64,000 nucleotides of DNA from Streptomyces smyrnaeus (GCF_017676345.1 NZ_JAFFZM010000002.1:1-64000), one strand, 5' to 3'. Counted from the stretch's first letter, positions 1-8,025 are shown. The notes: generated from the letters alone by a model not told the origin. Numbers and translations are program-made.

Positions 1-92
1 CTCTGCTGCTTCTTTGCTGCTACTGCTGCTGTTTCTTTTGCTGCTGTTGCGGCGTTCGCGCTGCCCGCAGTGCTCCTGCGGTGCTACCGCAT
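1..92. other. CTG-rich low-complexity sequence at the window edge
   Basis: The first 60 bases are dominated by ctg/ctt trinucleotides and are lower in GC than the rest of the window. On the minus strand they would read as Ser/Lys/Asn-rich codons and could be the tail of a gene lying outside the window. No start, stop or motif lets me decide. I see no recognisable gene here. Confidence 0.4.
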
Positions 93-151
93 GTGCGGAG
101 GCGGTGGGATTTGAACCCACGGAGGTGTTGCCACCTCTACGGTTTTCAAGA
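93..151. repeat. Attachment-site repeat, partial tRNA-Ser copy (left)
   Basis: These 59 bases are identical to 3495-3553. They cover the tRNA-Ser from the anticodon region through the variable arm, T arm and acceptor 3' strand plus the flanking bases. Homology stops abruptly at 152, where the tRNA sequence is replaced by unrelated sequence, so this copy cannot encode a tRNA. It is the duplicated core att site produced by integration. Confidence 0.85.
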
Positions 152-651
152 GGGTCATGGGCCACGGGGGTGCGGCGCGTTGACCTGGGTGGATGGTGAA
201 GCGCAGGCGCCTGGGGAGGAACTTGGGGGACATAAGGGGGAGAGAGCCCTACGAAGGCCCGTTGAGGCCAAGGCGCCTTTGGGCTCGCACCATGACAGCG
301 GAAGCGCCAACCCCTAGCGGAACGTCCCCGGAGCACCTTCTTCAACCCCTCCGAGATGGCGCGTCCACGCTCGATGCTCACTACCCGGCCCAGCTCCCGT
401 TCACATCGGCCTGGATCCGCCAGCCCCTATGCAGCAGCAGTTGGACTGATGACGAACTATTGGTGTCAAGCAATCCAAAGGCACTGACCCCGAAGCGAGG
501 AGCAGCACACTGGGGGTCAAGCAGCCCCTTGATGCAACCTCTCAATTTCCTATTTTGCTCCATTTGGTCCAGTTACATGACATCCAACACGTCACTCTTT
601 CAGTGGAAGAACCCTGGCACGAGGACTACTCAGAGCACAGTTACCGTCAAT
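152..651. other. 500-bp gap at the left end of the element
   Basis: One plus-strand frame stays open through this stretch into the following gene, but its codon use is poor and it matches no family I know. The sequence is lower in GC than the chromosome, as expected for foreign DNA. It includes the possible integrase arm decamer at 223-232. A promoter for the gene starting at 652 must lie here, but no convincing -35/-10 pair stands out. Confidence 0.4.
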
Positions 652-1524
652 ATGGTCGTCGTGATTCACAACGCCTCAAACGAACTAGATGCATACACAC
701 CTCGACTCATGTTGGTAACTCCTGAACTCGCGAAAGACCTCCTCGGTCGGAATCAGGCCAATCGACCAACAGATCGAGCGCTCGTGGCCCAGCTTTCCGC
801 AGAGATCAAGGCAGGAAATTTCCAACTCACACACCAAGGCATTGCGTTGAATGGCTCGGTAGAAGATGGCCAATTGTTGGATGGCCAGCATCGACTCAAG
901 GCCATCGTGATGGCCGGGATTCCCGTGAAAATGCTCGTTTTCGAGAACATCCCAGCCGACACCTTCTCAGTTCTCGATACAGGAAAAAGGCGCAGCGGCG
1001 GCGATGTTTTGTCACTGAAGAATGAACGTGACCCGACTCTCCTCGCCTCAACGGTACGTCATATCCACCTCATGAAGACCTCACCCTCAGGCTCGTGGGT
1101 AGGGTCTAGCTCGCGCATCACCAACATGCGGCTACTGGAATTGTTCGATGCTCAACAGGAAGAGTTTCGAATCGCCGCTCGTGTAGGTCGACAGCTTTGC
1201 CAAAACCTGGGAATGATCCCCACTGCTGGCGCTGTCGGTTACTTTCTGACTACTGAAGCTGCACCAGACACACCTACCGGCGAATGGCTAGGAGGGCTAG
1301 CCTCTGGTGCTAATTTGGGCCCCACGGACCCTCGGCTAGCGCTCATCAAGGTAATGAACCAATTGCGTGGAGGAGCATCGCGACGACGAACTGACACTAG
1401 AAGTCAAATCGGCCTATACATCAAGGCTTGGAATGCGTGGGTCGCAAAGAGGCCAGTGAAGGCGCTTCGCCTCCAGCGAGGTGAAATCACCCCTCGACCT
1501 ATCCAGCTAAAGCTATCTGAATAG
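652..1524 (+). CDS. DGQHR/ParB-like phage-type protein
   Basis: The 290-residue protein has the block LLDGQHRL at residues 75-82 and DTGKRR at 109-114. The first is the hallmark of DGQHR/ParB-like nuclease-related domains found in phage and integrative-element proteins. A basic stretch (GGASRRR) lies near residue 235. The ATG at 652 was chosen because it begins the recognisable part; the frame is open upstream and no good Shine-Dalgarno sequence is visible, so the start is uncertain. GC content and codon use are lower than in neighbouring core genes, which supports transfer. It is the largest intact gene of the tRNA-Ser element. The biochemical role is unknown: it could bind or cut DNA, or be a regulator. 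Confidence 0.6.
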   Translation: MVVVIHNASNELDAYTPRLMLVTPELAKDLLGRNQANRPTDRALVAQLSAEIKAGNFQLTHQGIALNGSVEDGQLLDGQHRLKAIVMAGIPVKMLVFENIPADTFSVLDTGKRRSGGDVLSLKNERDPTLLASTVRHIHLMKTSPSGSWVGSSSRITNMRLLELFDAQQEEFRIAARVGRQLCQNLGMIPTAGAVGYFLTTEAAPDTPTGEWLGGLASGANLGPTDPRLALIKVMNQLRGGASRRRTDTRSQIGLYIKAWNAWVAKRPVKALRLQRGEITPRPIQLKLSE

Positions 1525-1528
1525 ACTG

Positions 1529-1595
1529 CGACCCAGCCATGGGTCGAGCACTCTCCACCCATCCTCTTGTTCATTAGAGGAAGGGAACAGTGCTC
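1529..1595 (+). terminator. Tandem hairpins after the DGQHR gene
   Basis: Five bases past the stop codon is a 6-bp perfect stem, CGACCC/GGGTCG (1529-1534 with 1541-1546). It is followed by a longer imperfect hairpin whose outer arms GAGCACT and AGTGCTC (1546-1552 with 1589-1595) enclose CCTC/GAGG. No strong T-run follows. Factor-independent termination without U-tracts is common in Streptomyces, so this is a plausible bidirectional terminator before the convergent gene ending at 1717. Confidence 0.5.
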
Positions 1596-1716
1596 ATGCA
1601 TCCCGCGAGTTGAGCGCAACGGAGACAACATGGAAGATTCTGCCGCCCGTCCACCTGAATGTCGTCGCCTCAGCTTCGGAAGCTCGCTCACCAAATATCA
1701 TAGTGAAGTGCTGGTA

Positions 1717-2529
1717 TCAGAATAGTTCAAAGCCTTCCTCGTGCGCGGCTTTCACAATCCGGGCAACCTCATCGGCGATACTCGGCGCACACACCACTGT
1801 CGCCGTCGACATCGCCGTGTGAGGCGTCCCGTCCCAGTCCACCACCCTGGCGCCGGCCTCCCTGGCGATTGCCGTTCCCGCTGCCGTATCCCACAGGTGA
1901 TTGCTCAAGGCGATCGAGGCATCAAGGCGGTCTGCGGCAACCCAGGCAAGGTCGGTTGCTGCGGAACCGAGCATGCGGACGCGCATGGCGCGGGTGGCCA
2001 GGAGGTTGGTCAGCGCGAGACGGGGGGCGTTGCGGTTCTCCGCGTTGTGGCCGACGGCGTAGTCGCCGATGGCGACGATGGCGTCCTTCAGTGACGTAGT
2101 GCGGCGAGGAGAGATTCGCTCCTCGCCGCGGAAGGCCCCCTGTCCTGCCGCACCCCGGTAGCGCTCGCCCAGGAACGGAAGGTCGATCACGCCCAGCACC
2201 GAGCGGTTCCCCTCGACCAACCCCAGCGAGACCCCGCACAACGGCATGCCGTTGACCAAGTTCGCGGTGCTGTCGACAGGGCCCAAGGACCAAGTGAGGG
2301 CGCCACCCGCCTCATTGCTGGCGCCGTGCTCCTCTCCAAGAAAGCCGATCTCCGGCGTCTCGGCGAGCAAGAAGGTCCGCAGCTTCTCTTCGACCGCAAG
2401 GTCGATCTCCGAGACGGTGTCCCGGTCACCCTTCGCGGTGACCTTGCCGAGCGACATGGTGGTCACCAGCTCGGCGGCCTGGTCGACGGCTCGGTCGGCG
2501 ACTTCGAGAAGCGCGGCGAGGTCGGTCAT
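1717..2529 (-). CDS. Inositol monophosphatase family protein
   Basis: The 270-residue protein has the fold signatures of the Mg2+-dependent FIG/IMPase superfamily: SEID near residue 40, GEEHG at 65-69, GPVDSTANL at 83-91 and WDTAAG near 213. The central motif is usually DPIDGTxNF. Here the first Asp, a metal ligand in characterised members, is Gly83, and the Gly after the second Asp is Ser, so activity or substrate may differ. The ATG at 2529 overlaps the stop codon of the upstream gene (ATGA), implying translational coupling. A longer start at 2550 is possible but less likely. The substrate cannot be told from sequence; inositol phosphate, histidinol phosphate and PAP are all handled by this superfamily. 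Confidence 0.75.
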   Translation of the reverse strand: MTDLAALLEVADRAVDQAAELVTTMSLGKVTAKGDRDTVSEIDLAVEEKLRTFLLAETPEIGFLGEEHGASNEAGGALTWSLGPVDSTANLVNGMPLCGVSLGLVEGNRSVLGVIDLPFLGERYRGAAGQGAFRGEERISPRRTTSLKDAIVAIGDYAVGHNAENRNAPRLALTNLLATRAMRVRMLGSAATDLAWVAADRLDASIALSNHLWDTAAGTAIAREAGARVVDWDGTPHTAMSTATVVCAPSIADEVARIVKAAHEEGFELF

Positions 2530-2945
2530 TCGGTGGTCCGCCTTTCCCACATGCTGGTGAAGATCTGGTCAAAGGTCGAGTAAAGGCCACCGACCGCTCG
2601 GCGCTTGCGCACCAGGAAGACCGGCGAATCGACGCCCCGGGTCTCCGGGAGATACGGCTGGGCGACGCACATCTGCTTGTCGATCAGGGTGAGGTTGAAC
2701 CGGATCGGCTCGTCATAAACGCCGATCTCCACACGGCCAGCCGCTTCTTCGGACAGCTCTCCGACGACGCGCTCTTTGAGGATCGCGATGTTCAGCGCCG
2801 TCAAGGCCGACAACTGCCCTTCGGGGTAGCCCTCCTCTCGCTCACGGTCGGCTATGTAGCGACCGTTGGGCTCGAGAAAGAGCGCCTGGAAGCGTGTACC
2901 CGCCTGAACGCGCGCGAAAGACAACCCGTCCGGTGCCCATCCTCC
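2526..2945 (-). pseudogene. 5'-truncated regulator-like gene coupled to the phosphatase
   Basis: About 140 codons remain, including EPNGRYIADRE, YPEGQLSALT and the C-terminal SPVFLVRKR and FDQIFTSMW. The sequence resembles the C-terminal domain (possibly DUF5919) of actinobacterial helix-turn-helix regulators, but I am not sure of the family. The open frame can be extended to 2981, yet beyond about 2940 the DNA matches integrase-coding sequence on the other strand. The N-terminal DNA-binding part therefore appears to have been lost at a recombination junction. Its stop overlaps the start of the phosphatase, so the two formed an operon. Confidence 0.55.
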
Positions 2946-3347
2946 TGTACTGGTCGCCTTGCTCCGAGGACACCTCGACACCTATGGCGCCGCAGATGAC
3001 GGCCGCGTCTTCCGTGCCGCCCGCGGCGGACGCGTCCGCTCACTGAATACTGCGAGGTCTGGCACAAGGCCCGGCACGAAGTCCTCAGCCCGGAGGACGC
3101 CAAAACGCCTCTCGCTGAAGTCCCGTACTCCCTGCGTCATGCCGGAGTGTCCTTGTGGATCACAGCAGGCGTAGAGCCGACGGAGGTAGCCCGAAGGGCC
3201 GGCCACAGCCTCGCCGTCCTCTACCGCGTCTACGCGAAGATCCTCACAGGCCGACAGGACCACTCGAACGAACTGATCGACAAGGCCCTGGGCGAGCTTC
3301 CACCGCCACCAGACGAGGAAGAACAGCCCCCTGACCAGGACGAATAG
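2941..3347 (+). pseudogene. Tyrosine integrase, C-terminal remnant with frameshift
   Basis: The first part reads PPVLVALLRGHLDTYG and FRAARGGRVRS in one frame. Near 3045 the frame must shift by one base to continue as EYCEVWHKARHEVL and YSLRHAGVSLWI. The C-terminal catalytic boxes are present: the Arg of SLRHAG, the His of RRAGHS and the presumed nucleophile Tyr in YRVYAKI. The N-terminal arm-binding and core-binding domains and the first catalytic Arg are missing. With the truncation and frameshift it cannot encode a working recombinase. The gene ends 147 bp before the att repeat next to the intact tRNA, the usual place for int in such elements. Confidence 0.8.
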
Positions 3348-3494
3348 CCGCAGCTCGCCGCTCTCCCTGGGGCACGCCTGGGGGACACGAACTGACCGAA
3401 CATGAGACACCGGCGAGAAATCGTGAGACTGTTCGAATGACGAAGGGGTGTCGCGCAGTGCGCGGCACCCCTTTCACCTGCGGCTTTACCGTCA

Positions 3495-3553
3495 GTGCGG
3501 AGGCGGTGGGATTTGAACCCACGGAGGTGTTGCCACCTCTACGGTTTTCAAGA
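3495..3553. repeat. Attachment-site repeat within the intact tRNA-Ser (right)
   Basis: This copy is identical over 59 bases to 93-151 and is embedded in the 3' part of the complete tRNA-Ser gene. The element therefore restored an intact tRNA at this end, as is normal for integration into tRNA 3' ends. Identity ends at 3553, inside the anticodon stem. Confidence 0.85.
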
Positions 3554-3584
3554 CCGCTCCCTTCGGCCGCTCGGGCACGCCTCC
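3498..3584 (-). tRNA. tRNA-Ser(UGA)
   Basis: Read on the minus strand, the gene starts GGAGGCG at 3584 and ends CGCCTCC plus discriminator G at 3498, giving a perfect 7-bp acceptor stem. The anticodon loop CTTGAAA contains the anticodon TGA. A long variable arm (AGGTGGCAACACCT) marks it as a class II tRNA, and GGTTCAAATCC is the T arm. CCA is not encoded. The 87-nt length is normal for serine tRNA. It lies between the integrase remnant and the protease gene. Confidence 0.95.
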
Positions 3585-3626
3585 CCGCGTCGTCTGCTGA
3601 CGGCGCGGGGACAGCCTAGCGTGTGG

Positions 3627-5501
3627 TCAGTCGTCGCCCTTGCGGGAGCCGAGGGTCACCTCGACGGTCTTCTCCTTGCCGTCGCGCTCATAGGTGAGTT
3701 CGACCTCTTCGCCCGGTTTGTGGGTCCAGATGGTGCCGATGAGGGTGGGACCGCTGTCGATCAACGTGTCGTCGAGCTTGGTGATGACATCGCCGGGCTT
3801 GAGGCCCGCCTTGTCCGCGGGGCCGCCCGGGGTGATCGGCTCGGAACCGCCCTCGCCGGTGTTGGAGATGACGGCGCCCTTGCCGCCGCCGCCCAGCTGC
3901 ACGGTCGCGCCGATCACCGGGTAGACGGGCTGACCGGTCTTGATGAGCTGCTCCGCCACACGCTTGGCCTGGTTGGAGGGGATCGCGAAGCCCAGGCCGA
4001 CGCTGCCGGACTGGCCGCCTTCGAGACCGCCGCCGCCACCGCCCGGCTGGATCGCCGAATTGACACCGATGACCGCGCCCTGGGCGTTCAGCAGCGGGCC
4101 GCCCGAGTTGCCGGGGTTGATCGAGGCGTCCGTCTGCAGCGCACTCATGTACGACGCCTGGCTGCCCTGGCCGTCGCTGGAGGCCACCGGACGGTTCTTC
4201 GCGCTGACGATGCCGGTGGTGACCGTGCCCGAGAGGCCGAACGGGGCGCCGATGGCGATCGTCGCGTCACCGACGGCCACTTCGTTGGAGTCGGCGATCG
4301 GCAGCGGGTCCAGCTTCCGGTCGCCGGCGCCGCTCAGTTTGAGCACGGCGACGTCGTAGCCCTGCGCCTTGCCGACGACGTGTGCGTCGTACTTCTTGCC
4401 GTCGGAGAAGGTCGCCGTCAGCTTGCCGCCCTGCGCACCGTTGGCCACCACGTGGTTGTTGGTGAGGATGTGGCCTTCCTTGTCGAAGACGAAGCCGGTG
4501 CCGGTGCCCTCTTCGCCGCCGCCCGAGGAGCGGATCGTCACGACGCTCGGCAGCGCCTTGGCGGCTATCCCCGCGACCGACCTGGGCGAGCGGTTCAGCT
4601 TCTCCGGGTCGGCGGAGGAGCTGATCGTCGTCGAACCGCCGTCGCTGCGGTCGGCCGCCCAGAAGCCGATTCCACCGCCGATGCCGCCCGCGACCAGCGC
4701 GGCGACGAGGACGCCGACGAGCAGCCCGCTGCGGCGCTTCCTGCCGTCCGGCCCGGGGCCGGACGGGCCTGCCGGCATCCCCCAGGGGTCGTACGGCGGC
4801 ATCCCGCCGCCGCCCGGGCCACCGGGCCCCGCCGGACCGCCGGGGCCTGCCGGACCGCCGGGGCCACCGCCGTACGGGGGCGGGGGCGGAGGCGGCGGCG
4901 TCTGGTTGCCCGCGCCGTCCTGGCCCCAGCCGCCGGAGTGTCCCGTGCCGCCGTCACCCGGCCCCGCGCCCGCACCCGACCCGGCGCCGGCGTCGTCACC
5001 GGACCGCCCCGGCCCGCCCGGGTCCGTCGTCGCGACGGCCGGAGCACCGGAGGCGGGCGGTGTCCCTGGGGCGGGTGGGGCATCGGACACGGCGGGGGCG
5101 GCCGGTGCCGACGGGGGCTGCGGCGGTGCGACGACCGTCGGCTCCTCACCCGTGCTCTCCGGCCCCGTGCTCTCCGGCTCCCTGGGCGCCGCGCCTGTAC
5201 CGCCCTGGGGCGACTGCACCAGCGTGTCCCCCGCGGGCTCCCTCGGCGATACGACCGTGTCCTGGACGTCCGGACCATTCTGCGTACGGTCGGCGACGGT
5301 CGCAGTGGCGGCCGGAGCGGCGGCAGGGGCGGCGTCGGTCGAGGTGGAGGGGGAGGCGGATGAGTCAGGGGAGGGCAGCGAGAAGTCGCCGTCCTCGCGG
5401 CTCGTCGGGGCGCCGGTTGACGGGGCCCGGGCCGGCGCCGGGGGCGTGGGACCCGGCCCCGCCGCAGGCGTCACGGCAGCGCCCTCGTTCTCGGTGCTCA
5501 C
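3627..5501 (-). CDS. HtrA/DegP-type membrane serine protease with PDZ domain
   Basis: The 624-residue protein has a cytoplasmic N-terminal region of about 240 residues rich in Pro, Gly, Ser and Thr. One membrane segment follows (LLVGVLVAALVAGGIGG, near 260-280). The trypsin-like domain has catalytic His in TNNHVV, Asp in YDVAVLK and Ser in NPGNSGGPL, and ends with a PDZ domain (PGGPADKAGLKPGDVI). Such S1C proteases act outside the membrane in envelope quality control or regulated proteolysis. The GTG start at 5501 follows GAGGAG. The very long Pro-rich cytoplasmic tail is typical of actinobacterial members and may be a protein-interaction or kinase-target region. It is transcribed alone, toward the tRNA. 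Confidence 0.9.
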   Translation of the reverse strand: MSTENEGAAVTPAAGPGPTPPAPARAPSTGAPTSREDGDFSLPSPDSSASPSTSTDAAPAAAPAATATVADRTQNGPDVQDTVVSPREPAGDTLVQSPQGGTGAAPREPESTGPESTGEEPTVVAPPQPPSAPAAPAVSDAPPAPGTPPASGAPAVATTDPGGPGRSGDDAGAGSGAGAGPGDGGTGHSGGWGQDGAGNQTPPPPPPPPYGGGPGGPAGPGGPAGPGGPGGGGMPPYDPWGMPAGPSGPGPDGRKRRSGLLVGVLVAALVAGGIGGGIGFWAADRSDGGSTTISSSADPEKLNRSPRSVAGIAAKALPSVVTIRSSGGGEEGTGTGFVFDKEGHILTNNHVVANGAQGGKLTATFSDGKKYDAHVVGKAQGYDVAVLKLSGAGDRKLDPLPIADSNEVAVGDATIAIGAPFGLSGTVTTGIVSAKNRPVASSDGQGSQASYMSALQTDASINPGNSGGPLLNAQGAVIGVNSAIQPGGGGGGLEGGQSGSVGLGFAIPSNQAKRVAEQLIKTGQPVYPVIGATVQLGGGGKGAVISNTGEGGSEPITPGGPADKAGLKPGDVITKLDDTLIDSGPTLIGTIWTHKPGEEVELTYERDGKEKTVEVTLGSRKGDD

Positions 5502-6010
5502 AGCTCACTCCTCATCAGGTACACGACATCGCAGGGCTGGCTGGGTGTGTTCACGTATGCGGGTATCCGTGGACAGCTTTTCCCATCACACGTCAGACGG
5601 GCGTAAGCCGACGCTGAGCGTCCGCGTCCTCTTCCTTACATCGGAGCAACACCGGACAGAACCCCCGGATTTCCCCTCACTGTCAGGGTCACCGGTCGCT
5701 GTCGGGCGCGCACGAGCCGCCGTTGGTGCGACGTCACCCACACGCCCCACCACTCGCACTCCTGTACACCGTGATCACAGCAACCAGCCTAGGCGCGCCC
5801 AGCCCGGACCGCCCCTCGGCAACCTCGGCAACCTTCGGCAACCACAGCCCCGGAGGACGGCACCGGCAGCGGACCGCAGCGGACCGCAGCGAAAGCGCCG
5901 ACGGGAGCCGACCGGCGGCGGCAGCAGCGGGCGGCCGGCGGACGGGGCCGCGCAGCTCTCCGTAGAGCCCTGCACAGCGTGCCCACCCCGAGCGGTGGCA
6001 CGATAACCCG
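5502..6010. other. Divergent intergenic region between protease and GDPD genes
   Basis: This 509-bp gap must hold the promoters of both divergent genes. It contains the palindrome GTGATCAC near 5770, a run of near-identical cggcaac(ct) units at about 5817-5843, and repeated gcagcggacc units at about 5868-5895. No clear coding region is present. No promoter stands out enough to call. Confidence 0.4.
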
Positions 6011-7015
6011 GTGAGCAACGAGATCGACGCCGGGTCGCGCCACCGTCTCGACCGCCCCCCGTCCGTCATCGCCCACCGCGGTGCCTCCATGGCGGCACCG
6101 GAACACACGCTGGCCGCCTACCGCCGTGCCATCGAGGAAGGCGCCGACGGCCTGGAGTGCGACGTACGGCTCACCGCGGACGGCCATCTCGTCTGCGTCC
6201 ACGACCGCAGGGTCAACCGCACCTCCAACGGGCGCGGTGCCGTCTCGGCGCTGGAGCTCGCCGACCTGGCCGCGCTCGACTTCGGCTCGTGGATGGACCG
6301 GCACGCCGACCCGTACGAGTCCCCGGACAGCGCGCTGGACACCGACCGGACCGACGCCCGCGCCGGAACGGCGGAACGCGCATGGACCACGGAAGGCGCC
6401 GGAACGGCGGAGCCGGTCGCGGCACCTGGGCGGGGCACGCCGTCGAGGCCGACCGCTGCCGGGGAATCGGGGGCCCTCGGGAGGGCGCCGGGAGGTTCCG
6501 GATCCGCCGGGGACCCTGGTACGGCGGACCCCGAGCGCACCTCCGTCCTCACCCTGGACCGGCTGCTCACCCTCGTGGCCGAGGCGCCCCGCCCCGTCGA
6601 ACTGGCCATCGAGACCAAGCACCCCACCCGCTGGGCGGGTCGGGTGGAGGAGCGGTTGCTGGAGCTCCTCGACCGGCACCGACTTCGCACACCCGTGCGC
6701 GTCATGAGCTTCTCCGCGCGCTCCCTGCAGCGCGTGCGCACCGCCGCGCCGCACATTCCGACGGTCTATTTGATGCAGTTCCTCCTTCCCCGCCATCGCG
6801 ACGGCCGGCTGCCGCACGGGGTGCGCATCGCCGGTCCGAGCATCCGCATCCTGCGCGCCCATCCGGAGTACGTGGCGCGGGCGCACCGCGCGGGCAACGA
6901 GGTGCACGTGTGGACGGTCGACGAGCCGGAGGACGTCGAGCTGTGCGTACGGCTCGGCGTGGACGCGATCATCACGAACCGCCCCCGCCAGGTCCGCGCC
7001 CAACTCGGGCGCTGA
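6011..7015 (+). CDS. Glycerophosphodiester phosphodiesterase
   Basis: The N-terminal block AHRGASMAAPEHTLAAY with DGLECDVRLTADG and VHDRRVNRT is the GDPD signature: catalytic His in HRG, metal-binding Glu/Asp in LECD and the second His in VHD. The C-terminus has VWTVDEPED and the closing VDAIITNRP. The enzyme hydrolyses glycerophosphodiesters to sn-glycerol 3-phosphate and an alcohol. Between residues of about 98 and 180 an Ala/Gly/Pro/acidic low-complexity stretch interrupts the barrel, making the protein (334 aa) longer than usual family members. No signal peptide is seen, so it is probably cytoplasmic. The GTG at 6011 is the likely start; no strong Shine-Dalgarno sequence precedes it. Confidence 0.88.
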   Translation: MSNEIDAGSRHRLDRPPSVIAHRGASMAAPEHTLAAYRRAIEEGADGLECDVRLTADGHLVCVHDRRVNRTSNGRGAVSALELADLAALDFGSWMDRHADPYESPDSALDTDRTDARAGTAERAWTTEGAGTAEPVAAPGRGTPSRPTAAGESGALGRAPGGSGSAGDPGTADPERTSVLTLDRLLTLVAEAPRPVELAIETKHPTRWAGRVEERLLELLDRHRLRTPVRVMSFSARSLQRVRTAAPHIPTVYLMQFLLPRHRDGRLPHGVRIAGPSIRILRAHPEYVARAHRAGNEVHVWTVDEPEDVELCVRLGVDAIITNRPRQVRAQLGR

Positions 7016-7111
7016 AGCCCCCGTACGCGCGCTGAAACCCCCGTACGCGGAAGCGAAGTCCGCCGGCACTCGTGACGCCGAAGTCCCCCGGCACTCGTGA
7101 GGCCGAAGCCC
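7009..7111. repeat. Short direct repeats after the GDPD gene
   Basis: Two successive local duplications are visible. The units gcgctgaagcccccgtac (7009-7026) and gcgctgaaacccccgtac (7029-7046) are followed by ccggcactcgtgacgccg (from 7063) and ccggcactcgtgaggccg (from 7088). They start at the GDPD stop codon and look like slippage or small duplications in non-coding DNA. Confidence 0.6.
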
Positions 7112-7268
7112 CCGGCGGGCGGGGAGCCGTCCGGGGAACGGAGTACACCGGCGCACTCGGCGCTTATTGCAGACACGCGAGTGCGTCAAGAGAAGCGGGG
7201 TGGCCGGTTTCCGCCGCACTCTGCTGGGGCATTCATCCGGATGGCGTGGGGCAAAGGAGGTCTCGGGG

Positions 7269-7880
7269 GTGGCGTTGGTGGTGGCACAGGAGGTGCCTAC
7301 TTCGTCGACCATGGCCGTGCCCCATGGTCCGTCGGGTGTACGCGCCGCGCGGCGCAGGATGCGCGAGGAACTCCACGCGTGTGGCGCGCCCGAAACGGTA
7401 GTCGATGATGCGATCTTGATTCTTTCCGAACTGCTCAGCAACGCGTGCCGACACGCACGCCCCCTGCACGAGGAACCGGGCGGCGCGAACGGCACGGGCG
7501 GCGCGAGCAATCCGGTCAACACCGTCAGAGCGTCGTGGCGCAGGGATGCACGGGGTGAGGTGACCATCGCCGTCACGGACGGTGGCGGTCCGACCCGCCC
7601 ACTTCCGGCCAAGCCCTCCGTCACCGCACGCGGCGGCAGAGGGCTCGCCATCATCTCCGCCCTCGCCCGCGACTGGGGCGTGCGCTCCGAGCCGGACACC
7701 AGCGCGAACGAGCCACCCGGGGTGACGGTCTGGGCCGTGCTGCGGCCGGACAGCTCGTTCAGCGGCCGGGTCGCCGCGAGCCTCAACGGTTTCGAGGGCG
7801 AACTGGACGGCGACCTCGGGGCCGGAAGCGGCGGACCGAACGGCGGATTCGACCTCGCCTCGGTGGAAGAGCTCAAGTAG
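7269..7880 (+). CDS. RsbW-like ATP-binding regulatory protein
   Basis: The protein has the HATPase_c (GHKL) fold of anti-sigma-factor kinases: N-box ELLSNACRHA, then VTDGGG and GGRGLAII for the G1 and G2 boxes. Members bind ATP and often sequester a sigma factor or phosphorylate an STAS antagonist. The GTG at 7269 was chosen because AAAGGAGG (7253-7260) lies 8 bp upstream. The frame is open further up, and a start at 7200 would add 23 residues. An asparagine/glycine-rich insert lies between the N-box and G1 box. A 40-residue C-terminal tail rich in Gly and acidic residues is unusual. No partner sigma gene is adjacent. Confidence 0.8.
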   Translation: MALVVAQEVPTSSTMAVPHGPSGVRAARRRMREELHACGAPETVVDDAILILSELLSNACRHARPLHEEPGGANGTGGASNPVNTVRASWRRDARGEVTIAVTDGGGPTRPLPAKPSVTARGGRGLAIISALARDWGVRSEPDTSANEPPGVTVWAVLRPDSSFSGRVAASLNGFEGELDGDLGAGSGGPNGGFDLASVEELK

Positions 7881-7977
7881 CCGACGGACACGGCGGGGGT
7901 CGGGCCACCGCCCGGCAGGAGAGAGGCCGCCGGCGGGGAGCACACCGCACAGGGAGCGACGCGCACCGTACAGCTAC

Positions 7978-7983
7978 TAGGAT
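7978..7983 (+). promoter_or_regulatory. Possible -10 box for the DUF5926 gene
   Basis: TAGGAT at 7978-7983 fits the Streptomyces housekeeping -10 pattern (TANNNT) and would start transcription near 7990, about 36 bp before the DUF5926 start codon. No clear -35 is seen, so this is a weak call. Confidence 0.35.
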
Positions 7984-8025
7984 CGCGGCGCCCACACACC
8001 GCCGCATACCTGGAGAACCGCTCGT

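Larger units (their letters stand above)
93..3553. mobile_element. Remnant of a tRNA-Ser integrated element
   Basis: Two perfect 59-bp copies of the 3' part of a tRNA-Ser gene (93-151 and 3495-3553) bracket about 3.4 kb. The interior is clearly lower in GC than its flanks in its first 1.7 kb. Just inside the right copy lies a decayed tyrosine-integrase C-terminus. Integration into tRNA 3' ends by such integrases, with a duplicated 3' tRNA segment, is the established pattern for actinobacterial integrative elements. The absence of replication, transfer and excisionase genes and the broken integrase indicate a non-mobile relic. A decamer, TTGGGGGACA at 223-232 and CTGGGGGACA at 3378-3387, lies near both ends in the same orientation and may be an integrase arm site. 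Confidence 0.8.

Noticed and set aside
3495..5363. Long plus-strand frame opposite the HtrA-type protease
   Set aside because: It is the antisense shadow of the protease's GC-rich codons and has no motif; the opposite strand has catalytic residues and a ribosome site.
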